Made by a program: the position numbers and the translations under genes. A stretch of DNA of 64,000 nucleotides from Hymenobacter cavernae. GTDB taxonomy: Bacteria > Bacteroidota > Bacteroidia > Cytophagales > Hymenobacteraceae. The notes under the pieces were generated by a model. That model worked only from the letters and a program-made list of their open reading frames with translations. It ran no database searches and was not told the DNA's origin. The stretch spans positions 744,001-808,000 of the forward strand of contig NZ_BMHT01000001.1 of NCBI RefSeq assembly GCF_014641455.1, read 5' to 3'. Position 1 is the stretch's first letter. Every line of letters begins with the position of its first letter. Positions 17,496-27,649 of this stretch are shown here, piece after piece.

Positions 17496-18257
17496 TTATG
17501 CTTCGGCAAACACACCCGCGGCGAAGGCCAACACGGCGCGGCGCGTTTCGGTGGGTCGTTCGAAGAAACCTAGGTGCCCTACCTTTTCCAGCAAAAGCGC
17601 CGTGCTGACGGGCGGCAGCGCTACCTGGGCCAGGGAGGTTTCCAGCGTCACGGCCAGGTCCTCTTTTCCGACGATGAACAAGACCGGGTACGTGGCTTTG
17701 CGCAACACGTCAGTGCGGTCGGGCCGGTCGCGCATAGCTTGCATACCGGCCAGCACACTAGCCTGGGGCGTGTTGATGCCCATTTCTTCGAGCTGCTGGC
17801 GCTCGTTCATCATGGTTTGCTCGTTGGCGTCGGCGAAAAGTGGCCGGATAAACGTGCTCATAAACTTCTCAACCCCGTGCCGCTCCACGAAGCTGATGTT
17901 CTTGTTGCGGTTCGCTTTCTTGGTCTCGTCGTCGGGCAGCGCGGAGGAGTGAAACAGCACCAAGCCAGCTACTTGCGCTGGATATTTCTCCGCAAACGCC
18001 AGTGCGGCATATCCGCCCATCGAGTGCCCAACGAGCACGGCTGGCGCTGCCCCGGCCCGCGCCAGCTCTTCCCGGATAAACTCCGCCAGTGCTTCCATCG
18101 AATAATCGGCGGCCACCGGAGCGCCCGACGAACCGTAGCCAGGGAAGTTGGGCGTCAGAACCTGGTACTCCGCCGGAAAACCACGAGTGAATTCGGTCCA
18201 GATTTCGCGGCTTTCGGCGAAGCCGTGCAGAAAGAGGAGAGTTGGATTATTAGCCAT
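17496..18257 (-). CDS. Alpha/beta hydrolase
   Basis: A 253-residue cytosolic serine hydrolase. ATG 18257 (MANNPTLLFLHGFAESREIW) puts the oxyanion motif LHGF at the usual distance from the start; the longer frame to 18323 adds unrelated residues. The triad can be read: Ser in VLVGHSMGGYAAL (about residue 88), Asp in PVLFIVGKEDLAV, and His in LLLEKVGHLGFFERP near the C-terminus. The cap region is about residues 120-185. The substrate is not evident; esterase or C-C hydrolase activity is possible. Monocistronic. Confidence 0.88.
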   Translation of the reverse strand: MANNPTLLFLHGFAESREIWTEFTRGFPAEYQVLTPNFPGYGSSGAPVAADYSMEALAEFIREELARAGAAPAVLVGHSMGGYAALAFAEKYPAQVAGLVLFHSSALPDDETKKANRNKNISFVERHGVEKFMSTFIRPLFADANEQTMMNERQQLEEMGINTPQASVLAGMQAMRDRPDRTDVLRKATYPVLFIVGKEDLAVTLETSLAQVALPPVSTALLLEKVGHLGFFERPTETRRAVLAFAAGVFAEA

Positions 18258-18722
18258 TCTGGGATAAAGTGAAACGCTCCGTAAACATACGGAGCCAGAG
18301 TAGCTGGTACGACCTAGGTCCATCCAGGGATACCCAAGAGAACAGGTCTCAATCCAAGAAGCAACTTATCCCGAACCAAGAAAACACCAGCATGTCTTAC
18401 GGCTTCCTTGGCTTGAGCAAAAATTCATTAAGAATTTTTCTACTGTCGATCTTCGTTTATTGTACTATTCCAGTAGCGAGTTTTTCTTAAAAAATAATAC
18501 TCCTCACCCCTGTGACTCTGCAACTAACTGTTATGCAAGCATCATAATTAGTGGCAGACGGATTGTGAGGAAATTATGAGAGAGAGAAGAAGCGCTATTT
18601 ATATAATATATCGCATGTATGATAAATCATATACATAGCACTGGAAAAAGTAATGTGATTTTTCCCTTAGTGTTTTCTCGCTCTTAGCATTATCAGGCTA
18701 CTCTAAATAAACCAAAACGAGA
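18258..18722. other. Gene-poor AT-rich spacer (465 bp) before the giant surface-protein gene
   Basis: The stretch becomes AT-rich after about 18410, unlike its neighbours. It contains a possible 32-codon reading frame on the + strand at 18392-18490 (MSYGFLGLSKNSLRIFLLS..., ending PVASFS) that reads like a signal peptide followed at once by a stop; it could be a small membrane peptide or the remnant start of a lost secreted-protein gene. A short inverted repeat around TGTATGA/TCATATACA lies near 18615-18635. The promoter of the large gene must be here, but no clean TTG/TAnnTTTG pair is visible. Confidence 0.4.
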
Positions 18723-21700
18723 ATGAAGGTACTTTTACGTTTATGGGCCTTTTTGTTACTGACGACAGCAATGCCCATAGCATCTGCGTTGGCTGTGCCG
18801 ACTATAGTCAGCCTTTCTACGCCGATGCTCTCGGCCGCCACGGTTCGCCAAGACCTAGCTCCGTTGAGAGCAACGGTTGGCACTCCTACCAGCTACCGGC
18901 TTACGTCGCTACCCGGCGGAGGTACGCTGTATGTGAATGGCACCGCCGTAACGGCTATCCGCAACCTGACGCCAACGGAAGCCACACAGCTTACTTTTAC
19001 GCCTTCCGGTGCGGCAGGCAACTACACCTTTCAGTTTACGGCTACCGACAATACGGGCACCTCAGCGGCAGCTACCTACGCCATTCCGGTAAGCCTGAGC
19101 GGCTGCGGAGCCGGCAATTTTGACTTTTCAACGCGGGCTGCCAACGAAAGCTGGACTGCCCGAACGAACGTAGCCGCGGGCGGCGTAACTATCTCGACCA
19201 GCGCGTACGCAGCAGACCCCGGCACCACGCGCTTTCAGATTGGGAATGACCAGGGAGGCGCCCACAGCACCTCCCTGAGCTGGTATACCTCCTACACCAG
19301 CCGGTCGGCCAGCACGAGCACCGTGACGTTTACGTTTAGCAAAGCCTTATCCGGCTTTTCTATTGTGATTCAGGACATTGACGCAAGTACCACGAATGGC
19401 AGCGCCTTTATCGACCAAGTACAGTTTGATGGCTACCGCAGCAACACGGCTACTACGCCTATTGCGCTGACAGCCGCTAACATAAAGCTAGGTACCACCA
19501 GCGCCTTCTCGGGCAACAACCGCGTTACGGGCACCGCTAACAGCACTGCCAGCCCGACTGACAACGTCATCGTTACGTTTCCGGACGCCATTACCAGACT
19601 AACCTTAACTTATCGGAACAGCCAGGCTGTATCCACCACCCCCACGCAGCAGGGCATTGGCATTCCTTCGTTTAGCTGGTGCGCAGTAGCTGATGTTGCT
19701 ACTGCTCTGAGCGGACCACTAAGGGCGCAGGCCGGCAGCATCGTTACCTACACCGTCAGCACCACCAACAACGGCCCGGATGTAGCGGGTAGCGTTACGC
19801 CCACGCTTCAGCTGCCAACCGGTCTGACCGGACTTACTTCCAGCAACGGCGGCAACTACAATTCGACAACGGGTCTGATTACGTTCCCGACTATTGCCGA
19901 GCTGACTGCCAGCGCTATTTTTACGAATACCCTGAGCTTCACGATGCCGGCGAATAACGCCGTAGCAGGTACCGCCACGTTTACCTCACCCGTAATGGAC
20001 GGGGTTGCCGCCAACAATACCGCGGCGCTGACAACAGCCCAGAACCGGGCGCCGGTGGCTAACGCGGTAACTAACTCCCCGGCGATGCTCAACACCAACG
20101 GAGCCACAGCCATAGCAGCGCCGAATGCCACTGACCCCGACGGTAACAGCACCATAGCTAGCTATACGCTCGTCACGCTACCAGCTTTTTCGGAAGGTGT
20201 ACTGTACGTCAATGGGGTGGCGGCTACAGCTGGCCAGAGCCTCACTCCCGCGCAGATCAGTCAGCTCACTTTTGCACCGGTTGGCACATTCGCAGGCAAT
20301 TCTACTTTTAGGTTCAGTGCAACTGATGACGTGGGGGTAACCTCCAATGTAGCGACCTACACGGTACCTGTAACGGCAGGTGCCGATCTGTCAACGACTA
20401 TTAGCGGAGCTACCAGCGGGGTGGAAGGGCAAAGCCGCATCTATAGCACAACGACCACTAACTTAAGCACCGGCACGGCTACCAATGTCGTGACTACTAT
20501 TACGCTTTCCAACAAGCCTCCTTTTAGTAGCATTTCGGTTACCAATGGCAGCTACGATCCATCTACGGGAGTTGTCACATTCAACCCAATAACTCTGGCC
20601 GGAGGAGAGCGGGCGCTGCAAACGATCAACTTCCTCGTCCAGCCCTCCCCGACTACCATCTCGGCTACGGCTCGTAGCACTAGCAGCACCGCTGATCCAG
20701 TTCCCGGTAACAACAATGGCAGCCTAGCTGGTGCTACCATCACAACGACCACATCACGGGTAGGACCAGCAGCCTCAGCGGCAGAATTAGCAGCCTGTGC
20801 TACTCCCGGCAACGACGGTTCGCCAACCCTGACGAGTAATCCCGATGCCTATTACCCCGGCACGTCCGCATCCGGAAGTGCCGTAGTGGTGGGGGCAGCC
20901 GCACCTGGCGGTGCCCAAACCCCCATTTCCGTCGGGGATCTTGTATTAATCATTCAAATGCAAGGGGGTGAGTTCAGCACCGGCAACAACGACTCGTATG
21001 GAGACGGCGTAGCGGGTGGTTTGGCCTCTGGCAACCTGAATACTAACTTAACAGCAGGTCAGTATGAATATGCCCTAGCTTCCAGCGCGCTAGCTACTAC
21101 CGGTGGCACGCTTACGCTTAGCGCTCCGCTACGCAATACCTATTCGACGGCTGCTGCCAGCTCGACGGGCGGTCAGCGGCGCTTTCAGGTAATCCGGGTT
21201 CCTCAATACCTTGATCTGACCCTAGGTGCTACCATTTCGCCCCTGGGCTGGAACGGCAGCGTAGGTGGCATTCTGGTGCTGGACGTAGCTGGCGGAATGA
21301 GCTTTGGCACTACGACTAAGTATACGATTGATGCCACGGCCGCTGGTTTCCGTGGCGGGGCAGGCCGTGCGCTAGCTGGCACTACCGGCTTAACCAATAC
21401 TGGCTTTCGCACCCTAGCTACCCAAGCAGCCAACGCCATGAAAGGGGAAGGCCTTGTGGGTACACCTAGGTACGTGAACAACGGGTCTGCGATAGAAGAT
21501 ACAGGCGTGGAAGGCTACCCCAACGGAAGCGCCGGTCGGGGTGCGCCCGGCAACGCTGGCGGCGGCGGCACCGATGCTAACCCTACCGCTAACAACCAAA
21601 ATTCGGGTGGCGGCGGCGGCGGCAACGGCGCCCGCGGCGGACGAGGTGGCAATTCAGCTACGGCTAATACAGCAATCGGCGGTGAGCTAGGTTCGCCTTT

Positions 21701-24700
21701 TGGCCCGCCCAGCACGAGTCGTCTGATCCTAGGTGGCGGTGGTGGCGCAGGGGTTAGCAGCTCGACCAACGGCACGACCGGCTACGCTAGTAGCGGGGCT
21801 GCTGGCGGTGGCATTGTGCTACTACGCGTAGGCTCCATCAGCGGCGTGGGCTCCATTGCCGCCAACGGTGCCAGCTCTGCTGCTTCCGGCAACGACGGCA
21901 GCGGTGGCGGGGGTGCCGGGGGTTCTATTCTAGTAACTGCCAGTAATACCACCTCTCTCGGAAGCTTGAACTTATCGGCCAGAGGCGGTAACGGTGGCTC
22001 GAACAGCGGCACCACGGCCCGGGGCCCCGGCGGTGGCGGTGGTGGCGGTATTATTCTGACCAACGCCAACGTAGCAAGTGCCGCCGCTACAGCCGGCCAA
22101 AACGGCGTCACGACTGGCTCAGCGGCTTATGGAGCTGAGCCTGGAGCTACTGGTTTGGTTAACACCCAGATCAGCTCACTCATTAAAAATAGCACGGCCG
22201 GCATCAATTGCAGCGCCGATATGACAGCCTCCATCACAGGTCCGGTCGCAGCTACGGCGGGCCAGACGGTAACACTCTCGGCCGTGTTTAATAATAACGG
22301 CGGCCTAGATGCCAGCAACATAACGCGCCAGATAACATTACCCGCTGAAGCGACAAACGTGCAGGCCGCAGGTGCGGAAAGCATCATTACGGATGCGGGC
22401 GTAACCACGATTACGTATCCGGTTCTGTCAACGGTAGCAGCTGGCACCAGCACTTCCTTTACGGTGTCCTACACAGCACCGGGTACGGCTTCGGTAACCG
22501 CTAATGCTACTACAACTACCAGCACACCGGAGCCTGTAACGACCAACAACACGGCGTCCATTGTCACGAGCATTAGCGGCAACGCCGATGTCGTGACGGC
22601 AATGGCGGGTTTGCCAAGTCTCAACGCCGGGCGACGTTCGGGCACTTATTCGGTCGTATTTGCCAATAATGGTCCTGCTGCCGCTACCAACGTTACCCGT
22701 ACCGTAACCATTCCTGCGGGCATCCCCCGCGACAGCCTAACTGTATTTGGCGGAGCAGCTTATACCTACGACCCAATAACCGGCATCATCGACTTTGGCT
22801 CGGTGGCTTCGCTCAACAGCCGTATAGGTGAGCCCTTTACGTTCCAGTTTGTAGTGCCATCGACCGGAATCACTGCTACGATCAAGAGCAATATCTCGAC
22901 TGCTTCGCTCCAGGGCAGCAACCTAGCAGCGGATGAGTTTACGATCATGGCCAGGCTCGTCAATGTAGCCGATGTTGAAAGTAAGGTAAGCGCTCCGGCT
23001 GCAACGGTAATAGCTGGGCAAACGGGCACGTTTAAGATTGATTTTCTCAACAATGGCCCTTCTACCTCTACTGGCGTTCTGCGTCGGGTACAACTAACGG
23101 CTGGTCTGCAAAATGTGGTAGCCACTAATGGCGGTACCTACAACCCCACAACGGGCGTAGTCACTTACGCATCTACGGCCGACTTATCGGCCGGCGATAA
23201 TGCTTCCTCGGTTATTACGTTCACGGCCCCGGCCATCGGTCCGGTAATCGCAACAGCGAACATGAACGACGCCACCATTTTTTCGGGGAATGCCGATAAC
23301 AACCAGGCAACGGGCCGCATTGAGGTGACGCCCCTGGCAGATGTAGCGACAAGTATTGTAGGTCCTAACACTAGCGTGGCAGGCAACCTAGCTACCTACT
23401 CTATCATCACGACCAACAATGGCCCTTCGCCGGCTGCCAATGTTGTGCAAACCGTACAACTCCCTGCTAACCTAGCCGGCGTGTTTGCCACAAACGGGGG
23501 CGTGTATAATGCTAGTACGGGCGTGGTAACGTACCCAAGCGTGGCGGTGGTGCCCGCTGGTACAATAATCAACAACGCTGTAAACGTAGTAGCTCCTACC
23601 GTTGATTTTAGTGCTATTGCCCAGGTAGCTACGACTACGACTGAAAGCAATGCCGGCAACAATAACGCTACCACCGTAACTACGGTTAGCGCACCAGGTA
23701 CCACCGCCTCGGCTAATATCTACACGAATATCAACTTTGGTATCCGTGAAACAGCCCCTGGCACGCCCGTCGTGTTTACCGTTATAACTGGCAACAATGG
23801 TCCTCAGCCGGCCGCCGATGTAGTGCAGCAGGTAGCGTTGCCACCTGGTCTGTCAGGTGTTACGGTCTCCGGCAGTGGTAGCTACAGCAGCATTACCGGT
23901 ATAGTTACTTTCCCGGCTGTTGCTAGCTTCATCAGCGGCACCGCAGAAACCCACACGATTACGGTAAATGCGCCTACCAGCGGACTGCTACTAGCGATGG
24001 CTAGCGTGACAAGTACCACCTCCGATCCTATGCCCGCTAATAATATGCAAGCGGCACTGGTAACGGTACTCCCGATGACGGATGTAACCACTACGCTGCT
24101 TGCACCCTCTACCGCTTCCGCTGGTCAGGACATGGTGCTTACGGTCAATACGATCAACAATGGTCCCGCGGAGGCAAATGATGTCGTGCAGACAGTGGTT
24201 ATTCCGTCGGGCCTAGCTACGGCAGACGTAATTACGAGCGGCACCTATAATCCGCTGACGGGCGTGGTTACTTTCCCAACCCTAGGTACACAAGCTGCCG
24301 GCAACGTCGTTACAAATACCATTACCTACAAAGCTCCTGCTTACCGCTCGACGGATACTGACGCGGCCCGCGTGTTCGAAAACCGTGCAACGGTAACGAC
24401 CACAACCACGGAAAGCGTGAGTAGCAACAACGTGGCCCGTGCTCTGACAGAAATGAAGTGGAACTCCGACGTGGCGGTGGCCGTGAACGGACCGGCCACT
24501 ACTGTTATCGGCAACCCAGTGCTGTACACGGTTTCGACCATCAACAACGGTTCGGCGCTGACGGATACCGTCCGGACAACAGTGCGTATCGTAACGGGGC
24601 TAGCTGGGGTTGTCGCCTCGGGTGGAGGTGTTTACGATGCGGCTACTGGTATTGTAACCTTCCCTCCTATCATTCGGCAAACGGCTGGCGTAAGTGGGGC

Positions 24701-26819
24701 CGTGACCAACACGATTTCGTTTACTGTTCCTGATCGTCCATTTATTGGCATTGCGGCCGTAGCAAGCGCTTCCCGCTCCACCAATGATGCCAACCTCACA
24801 AATAATGCCTCCACGATTTTGGCTACTGTCCAGCCAGCTACTGCAACTCGCGTCGATTTGCAGGCGAATATCACATCGGATGTAAGCCAGCAAATTGCAG
24901 GAAAGCCGGTTCAATTTACGGTTACGGCTACCAATAATAGCGGGCTTACGATTCCTCTTCGTACCCGGATCAGCCTGCCGGCTGGCCTCTCAGAAGTGAT
25001 AGTGCGCAGCAATACAGCTGATGGTACTATTGTAGCCGACGTTTATGATCGAACGACAGGAGTAATTACCCTGACAGAGGCGAATCTGGCCGCTAATAGC
25101 AACGCGAACTATTTCATCACGGTGAGTGACCCTGGCAACGATCCGCTCGTTGCTACGGCGAGCGTCAACAGTAATTATTCTGACCTGACTTCCGCCAACA
25201 ACTTTAGTACGGTCAGCGTGACTATCGTTCCCGTGGCGGATGTTAGCACTCGCCTTAACGGTCCGGGAGAAATAACGCCAGGTAGTGTAGCTACTTACGA
25301 GATAGTAACCCTGAACAACGGGCCATCACCAGCCAACGGCGTAGTGCAGCGGGTGCAACTGCCCACCGGCCTGACGGGCGTCATCCTATCGGGTGGGGGC
25401 ACCTACGACTTAGCTTCGGGCGTGGTCACTTTTCCAGCAATCCCCAATCAACTGGTAGGTCTGGCTGGTCAGGTTACGAATACTATTTCCTTGCCTTTCC
25501 CAACTACCGCTTACACGCTGACTGCTACCGTGGCCACCACGACCACCGAAGTGATTGACGGGATGGCAAATACGGCGAGTATCACTACCAACTTGGCGGA
25601 GGAACATCCTATCGCTAACACGCGTAACAACCGTCTGCAAAGCCCCCAGAGCAACACAGCTAATGCCCTAGCTATTTCGGCGCTGCTCGCTTACGACACC
25701 AATGGTGATGTTGATTCGTACCAGATTGAGTCTATCGTCGACCCCAAAGCAGGAGTACTGATGCTCAACGGAGTGGCTGTAACAGCTGGGCAGAGCATCC
25801 CCCTATCAGATGTTGCTAACCTACAATTTAAGCCTAATAGCTCGTTTGTAGGAAACGCATTCTTTACCTATAAAACAATTGAGACTGATGGAGTACAGTC
25901 GTCGCCGGGTTTGTATACCATCATCGTTGGAAAGGATAATGCTTCGGTGTACACCAACATGCCACCCAAAGGCGGCGCAAATCCATACCAGAACAATGAT
26001 GTGTTAGCCGACGTCGCTGATGTGAATGGCAGCACCTATAACGCCAGCGCTGAGATGACAGATAACGGGGTGCGCTCGGCGGTACTAACGGATGGCAGCA
26101 ATCGGCTACCAGCCGGTGTGAGCCTGAACCCGGCAACGGGTCAGCTCTACGTGAGCAACCGGAACCGACTTGTGATGGGGTCTTACACGGTGGGCATCAC
26201 CACTACCGACGCTTACGGTGGCGTTACGACGCAAGCCGTAACCTTCCCGATTGGAGCTTTGCCACTGCCTGTTGAGCTTACCGCCTTCGAGGCCAAAGCA
26301 CAGGCACAGAATGCGGTGCTGAGCTGGAGTACGGGTTCGGAAAAGAATAGCGACTATTTCGTGGTGGAACGCTCAACCGATGGCCGCACCTTCACGGAAG
26401 CGGGCACTGTACGGGCCAACGGCACCACGAGCCAGGCACACGCGTATTCGTTCGTAGATGCCGGCGCGGCCCGCTTGGGCCAGTTGCTCTACTATCGCCT
26501 GAAGCAAGTTGATGCTGATAGCAGCACGCAGCATAGCCTGGTACGCACCGTGAGCTTCTTTACAACGGCGAGCAAGGCAAGTGTGACCTTGTATCCTAAC
26601 CCGGCCAGCACCACTACTATGCTGGACCTAGGTAAGCTGCCGATTGGCACCTACACCGTGACGCTGCTGGATATGATGGGGCGCATGACCCGCCAATACA
26701 CCCTGCAAGGCGGCCTCCAACAGCCGCTGGAACTAACCGATCTGCCGGCTGGCAGCTACGTAGTAGTTGTGCAGGGCCAGAGCACGCACCTATCACTGCG
26801 CCTTGTCAAGCAAGACTAG
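18723..26819 (+). CDS. Giant secreted surface protein with eleven DUF11-like repeats, glycine-rich core and T9SS signal
   Basis: A 2698-residue exported protein, likely an adhesin or matrix protein. Order: signal peptide (MKVLLRLWAFLLLTTAMPIASA); cadherin-like module (about 40-130, TLYVNGTAVTA); jelly-roll region; then a run of about 110-residue DUF11/CARDB-like repeats, each beginning like ADVATALSGP...G..VTYTV..TNNGP and containing TGVVTFP. I count eleven, at about 325-2290, broken by a second cadherin-like module (LYVNGVAATAGQSLTP) and a glycine-rich stretch at about 935-1115 (GGGGGGNGARGGRGG and similar). A third such module (LMLNGVAVTAGQS) follows near 2345. The C-terminus has LPVELTAFEAKAQ, a fibronectin-like segment and a type-A T9SS domain from about 2615 (VTLYPNPASTTTML to LRLVKQD). 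Single-gene unit closed by a hairpin. Confidence 0.88.
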   Translation: MKVLLRLWAFLLLTTAMPIASALAVPTIVSLSTPMLSAATVRQDLAPLRATVGTPTSYRLTSLPGGGTLYVNGTAVTAIRNLTPTEATQLTFTPSGAAGNYTFQFTATDNTGTSAAATYAIPVSLSGCGAGNFDFSTRAANESWTARTNVAAGGVTISTSAYAADPGTTRFQIGNDQGGAHSTSLSWYTSYTSRSASTSTVTFTFSKALSGFSIVIQDIDASTTNGSAFIDQVQFDGYRSNTATTPIALTAANIKLGTTSAFSGNNRVTGTANSTASPTDNVIVTFPDAITRLTLTYRNSQAVSTTPTQQGIGIPSFSWCAVADVATALSGPLRAQAGSIVTYTVSTTNNGPDVAGSVTPTLQLPTGLTGLTSSNGGNYNSTTGLITFPTIAELTASAIFTNTLSFTMPANNAVAGTATFTSPVMDGVAANNTAALTTAQNRAPVANAVTNSPAMLNTNGATAIAAPNATDPDGNSTIASYTLVTLPAFSEGVLYVNGVAATAGQSLTPAQISQLTFAPVGTFAGNSTFRFSATDDVGVTSNVATYTVPVTAGADLSTTISGATSGVEGQSRIYSTTTTNLSTGTATNVVTTITLSNKPPFSSISVTNGSYDPSTGVVTFNPITLAGGERALQTINFLVQPSPTTISATARSTSSTADPVPGNNNGSLAGATITTTTSRVGPAASAAELAACATPGNDGSPTLTSNPDAYYPGTSASGSAVVVGAAAPGGAQTPISVGDLVLIIQMQGGEFSTGNNDSYGDGVAGGLASGNLNTNLTAGQYEYALASSALATTGGTLTLSAPLRNTYSTAAASSTGGQRRFQVIRVPQYLDLTLGATISPLGWNGSVGGILVLDVAGGMSFGTTTKYTIDATAAGFRGGAGRALAGTTGLTNTGFRTLATQAANAMKGEGLVGTPRYVNNGSAIEDTGVEGYPNGSAGRGAPGNAGGGGTDANPTANNQNSGGGGGGNGARGGRGGNSATANTAIGGELGSPFGPPSTSRLILGGGGGAGVSSSTNGTTGYASSGAAGGGIVLLRVGSISGVGSIAANGASSAASGNDGSGGGGAGGSILVTASNTTSLGSLNLSARGGNGGSNSGTTARGPGGGGGGGIILTNANVASAAATAGQNGVTTGSAAYGAEPGATGLVNTQISSLIKNSTAGINCSADMTASITGPVAATAGQTVTLSAVFNNNGGLDASNITRQITLPAEATNVQAAGAESIITDAGVTTITYPVLSTVAAGTSTSFTVSYTAPGTASVTANATTTTSTPEPVTTNNTASIVTSISGNADVVTAMAGLPSLNAGRRSGTYSVVFANNGPAAATNVTRTVTIPAGIPRDSLTVFGGAAYTYDPITGIIDFGSVASLNSRIGEPFTFQFVVPSTGITATIKSNISTASLQGSNLAADEFTIMARLVNVADVESKVSAPAATVIAGQTGTFKIDFLNNGPSTSTGVLRRVQLTAGLQNVVATNGGTYNPTTGVVTYASTADLSAGDNASSVITFTAPAIGPVIATANMNDATIFSGNADNNQATGRIEVTPLADVATSIVGPNTSVAGNLATYSIITTNNGPSPAANVVQTVQLPANLAGVFATNGGVYNASTGVVTYPSVAVVPAGTIINNAVNVVAPTVDFSAIAQVATTTTESNAGNNNATTVTTVSAPGTTASANIYTNINFGIRETAPGTPVVFTVITGNNGPQPAADVVQQVALPPGLSGVTVSGSGSYSSITGIVTFPAVASFISGTAETHTITVNAPTSGLLLAMASVTSTTSDPMPANNMQAALVTVLPMTDVTTTLLAPSTASAGQDMVLTVNTINNGPAEANDVVQTVVIPSGLATADVITSGTYNPLTGVVTFPTLGTQAAGNVVTNTITYKAPAYRSTDTDAARVFENRATVTTTTTESVSSNNVARALTEMKWNSDVAVAVNGPATTVIGNPVLYTVSTINNGSALTDTVRTTVRIVTGLAGVVASGGGVYDAATGIVTFPPIIRQTAGVSGAVTNTISFTVPDRPFIGIAAVASASRSTNDANLTNNASTILATVQPATATRVDLQANITSDVSQQIAGKPVQFTVTATNNSGLTIPLRTRISLPAGLSEVIVRSNTADGTIVADVYDRTTGVITLTEANLAANSNANYFITVSDPGNDPLVATASVNSNYSDLTSANNFSTVSVTIVPVADVSTRLNGPGEITPGSVATYEIVTLNNGPSPANGVVQRVQLPTGLTGVILSGGGTYDLASGVVTFPAIPNQLVGLAGQVTNTISLPFPTTAYTLTATVATTTTEVIDGMANTASITTNLAEEHPIANTRNNRLQSPQSNTANALAISALLAYDTNGDVDSYQIESIVDPKAGVLMLNGVAVTAGQSIPLSDVANLQFKPNSSFVGNAFFTYKTIETDGVQSSPGLYTIIVGKDNASVYTNMPPKGGANPYQNNDVLADVADVNGSTYNASAEMTDNGVRSAVLTDGSNRLPAGVSLNPATGQLYVSNRNRLVMGSYTVGITTTDAYGGVTTQAVTFPIGALPLPVELTAFEAKAQAQNAVLSWSTGSEKNSDYFVVERSTDGRTFTEAGTVRANGTTSQAHAYSFVDAGAARLGQLLYYRLKQVDADSSTQHSLVRTVSFFTTASKASVTLYPNPASTTTMLDLGKLPIGTYTVTLLDMMGRMTRQYTLQGGLQQPLELTDLPAGSYVVVVQGQSTHLSLRLVKQD

Positions 26820-26827
26820 TAGTATTG

Positions 26828-26865
26828 CAAAAGCGGCCACCTCTGCTCAGAAGTGGCCGCTTTTG
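26828..26865 (+). terminator. Terminator of the giant gene
   Basis: 13-bp stem CAAAAGCGGCCAC / GTGGCCGCTTTTG followed by T. Confidence 0.85.
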
Positions 26866-26888
26866 TTTGCTACTCAACTTCGATAAAA

Positions 26889-26920
26889 CAAAAAAGCCAC
26901 CTGTTTAGGTGGCTTTTTTG
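26889..26920. terminator. Bidirectional terminator serving the yceI-family gene
   Basis: Perfect 14-bp stem CAAAAAAGCCACCT / AGGTGGCTTTTTTG with a GTTT loop, immediately past the 3' end of the minus-strand gene. Confidence 0.85.
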
Positions 26921-26935
26921 TTGCTAGGCAGGCGC

Positions 26936-27469
26936 CTAGGCTTGCTTCGCGAATTGTACGCTGGCAACCAGTTTCACCTCGTCGCCTACTACTACGGAGC
27001 CGGCTTCGGTTACGCCGCTCCAGGTCAGGCCAAACTCCTTGCGGCTGATTTTGCCCGTCACATCGAAGCCGGCTTTGAAGTTGCCGTAGAAGTCGCTGGT
27101 AGCACCGCCGTACTCCACGTTCAGCGTTACGGGCTTTGTTACGCCGTGCAGGGTCAGGTTGCCGATCAGCTTGTATTCGTCGTCGCCGGTTTTCTGCATG
27201 TCCGTCGACTCGAAGGTCAGCTTGGGGTACTGAGCAGCGTCGAAGAAGTCAGCGCCTTTCAGGTGCTCGTCGCGGCCTTCCTGGCCGGTATCGATGCTGG
27301 CGATGTCAGCGGAGAACGTCACTTTGGCGTTGTGGAAGTCTTCGCCGTCGGTTTCAGCTTCACCGGAGAAGCTTTTGAAAGAGCCAGTAACGGTTGAGAT
27401 AACCAAGTGCTTCACTTTGAACTGAAGCTCGGAGTGCATGGGGTCAATGACCCATTTGGTGGTTGCCAT
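26936..27469 (-). CDS. YceI family lipid-binding-like protein
   Basis: A 177-residue lipocalin-like barrel protein of the YceI family, whose E. coli and Thermus members bind isoprenoid-type lipids. ATG 27469 gives MATTKWVIDPMHSELQFKVKH, the normal start of the cytosolic form; no signal peptide is present, and the upstream in-frame ATG at 27508 is not favoured. Family text: SGEAETDGEDFHNAKVTFSA, IDTGQEGRDEHLKGADFFDA, YPKLTFEST and GNLTLHGVTKPVTLNVEYG. It has its own textbook promoter with a palindrome inside, so it is probably regulated by a small-molecule-sensing repressor. Confidence 0.93.
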   Translation of the reverse strand: MATTKWVIDPMHSELQFKVKHLVISTVTGSFKSFSGEAETDGEDFHNAKVTFSADIASIDTGQEGRDEHLKGADFFDAAQYPKLTFESTDMQKTGDDEYKLIGNLTLHGVTKPVTLNVEYGGATSDFYGNFKAGFDVTGKISRKEFGLTWSGVTEAGSVVVGDEVKLVASVQFAKQA

Positions 27470-27570
27470 GAGGCGGAAAGCTAAAGAGATAAATAAAACA
27501 AACGTCAATGCTTGGCAGCTGCTTTGGCGGCATCTGTTCTGGCGGAACCGTGCGCCAGCAACTACTGCGA

Positions 27571-27600
27571 CAAAGGTAATAATTAATGTACGTACATCAA
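27571..27600 (-). promoter_or_regulatory. Promoter of the yceI-family gene with embedded 12-bp palindrome
   Basis: On the minus strand, TTG (27600-27598), a 19-base spacer and TACCTTTG (27578-27571) match the Bacteroidota promoter exactly. The spacer holds the perfect palindrome ATGTACGTACAT at 27586-27597, placed where a repressor would block sigma-factor binding. Confidence 0.7.
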
Positions 27601-27649
27601 TTACTATTTATCCTACTTTTATTTTCCTCGTCCAATTTCTACCCTAGGT

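Noticed and set aside
18723..26819. Repeats in this stretch as a CRISPR array or satellite
   Set aside because: They are about 110-residue protein repeats in one open frame, diverged at DNA level, with no regular short spacers.
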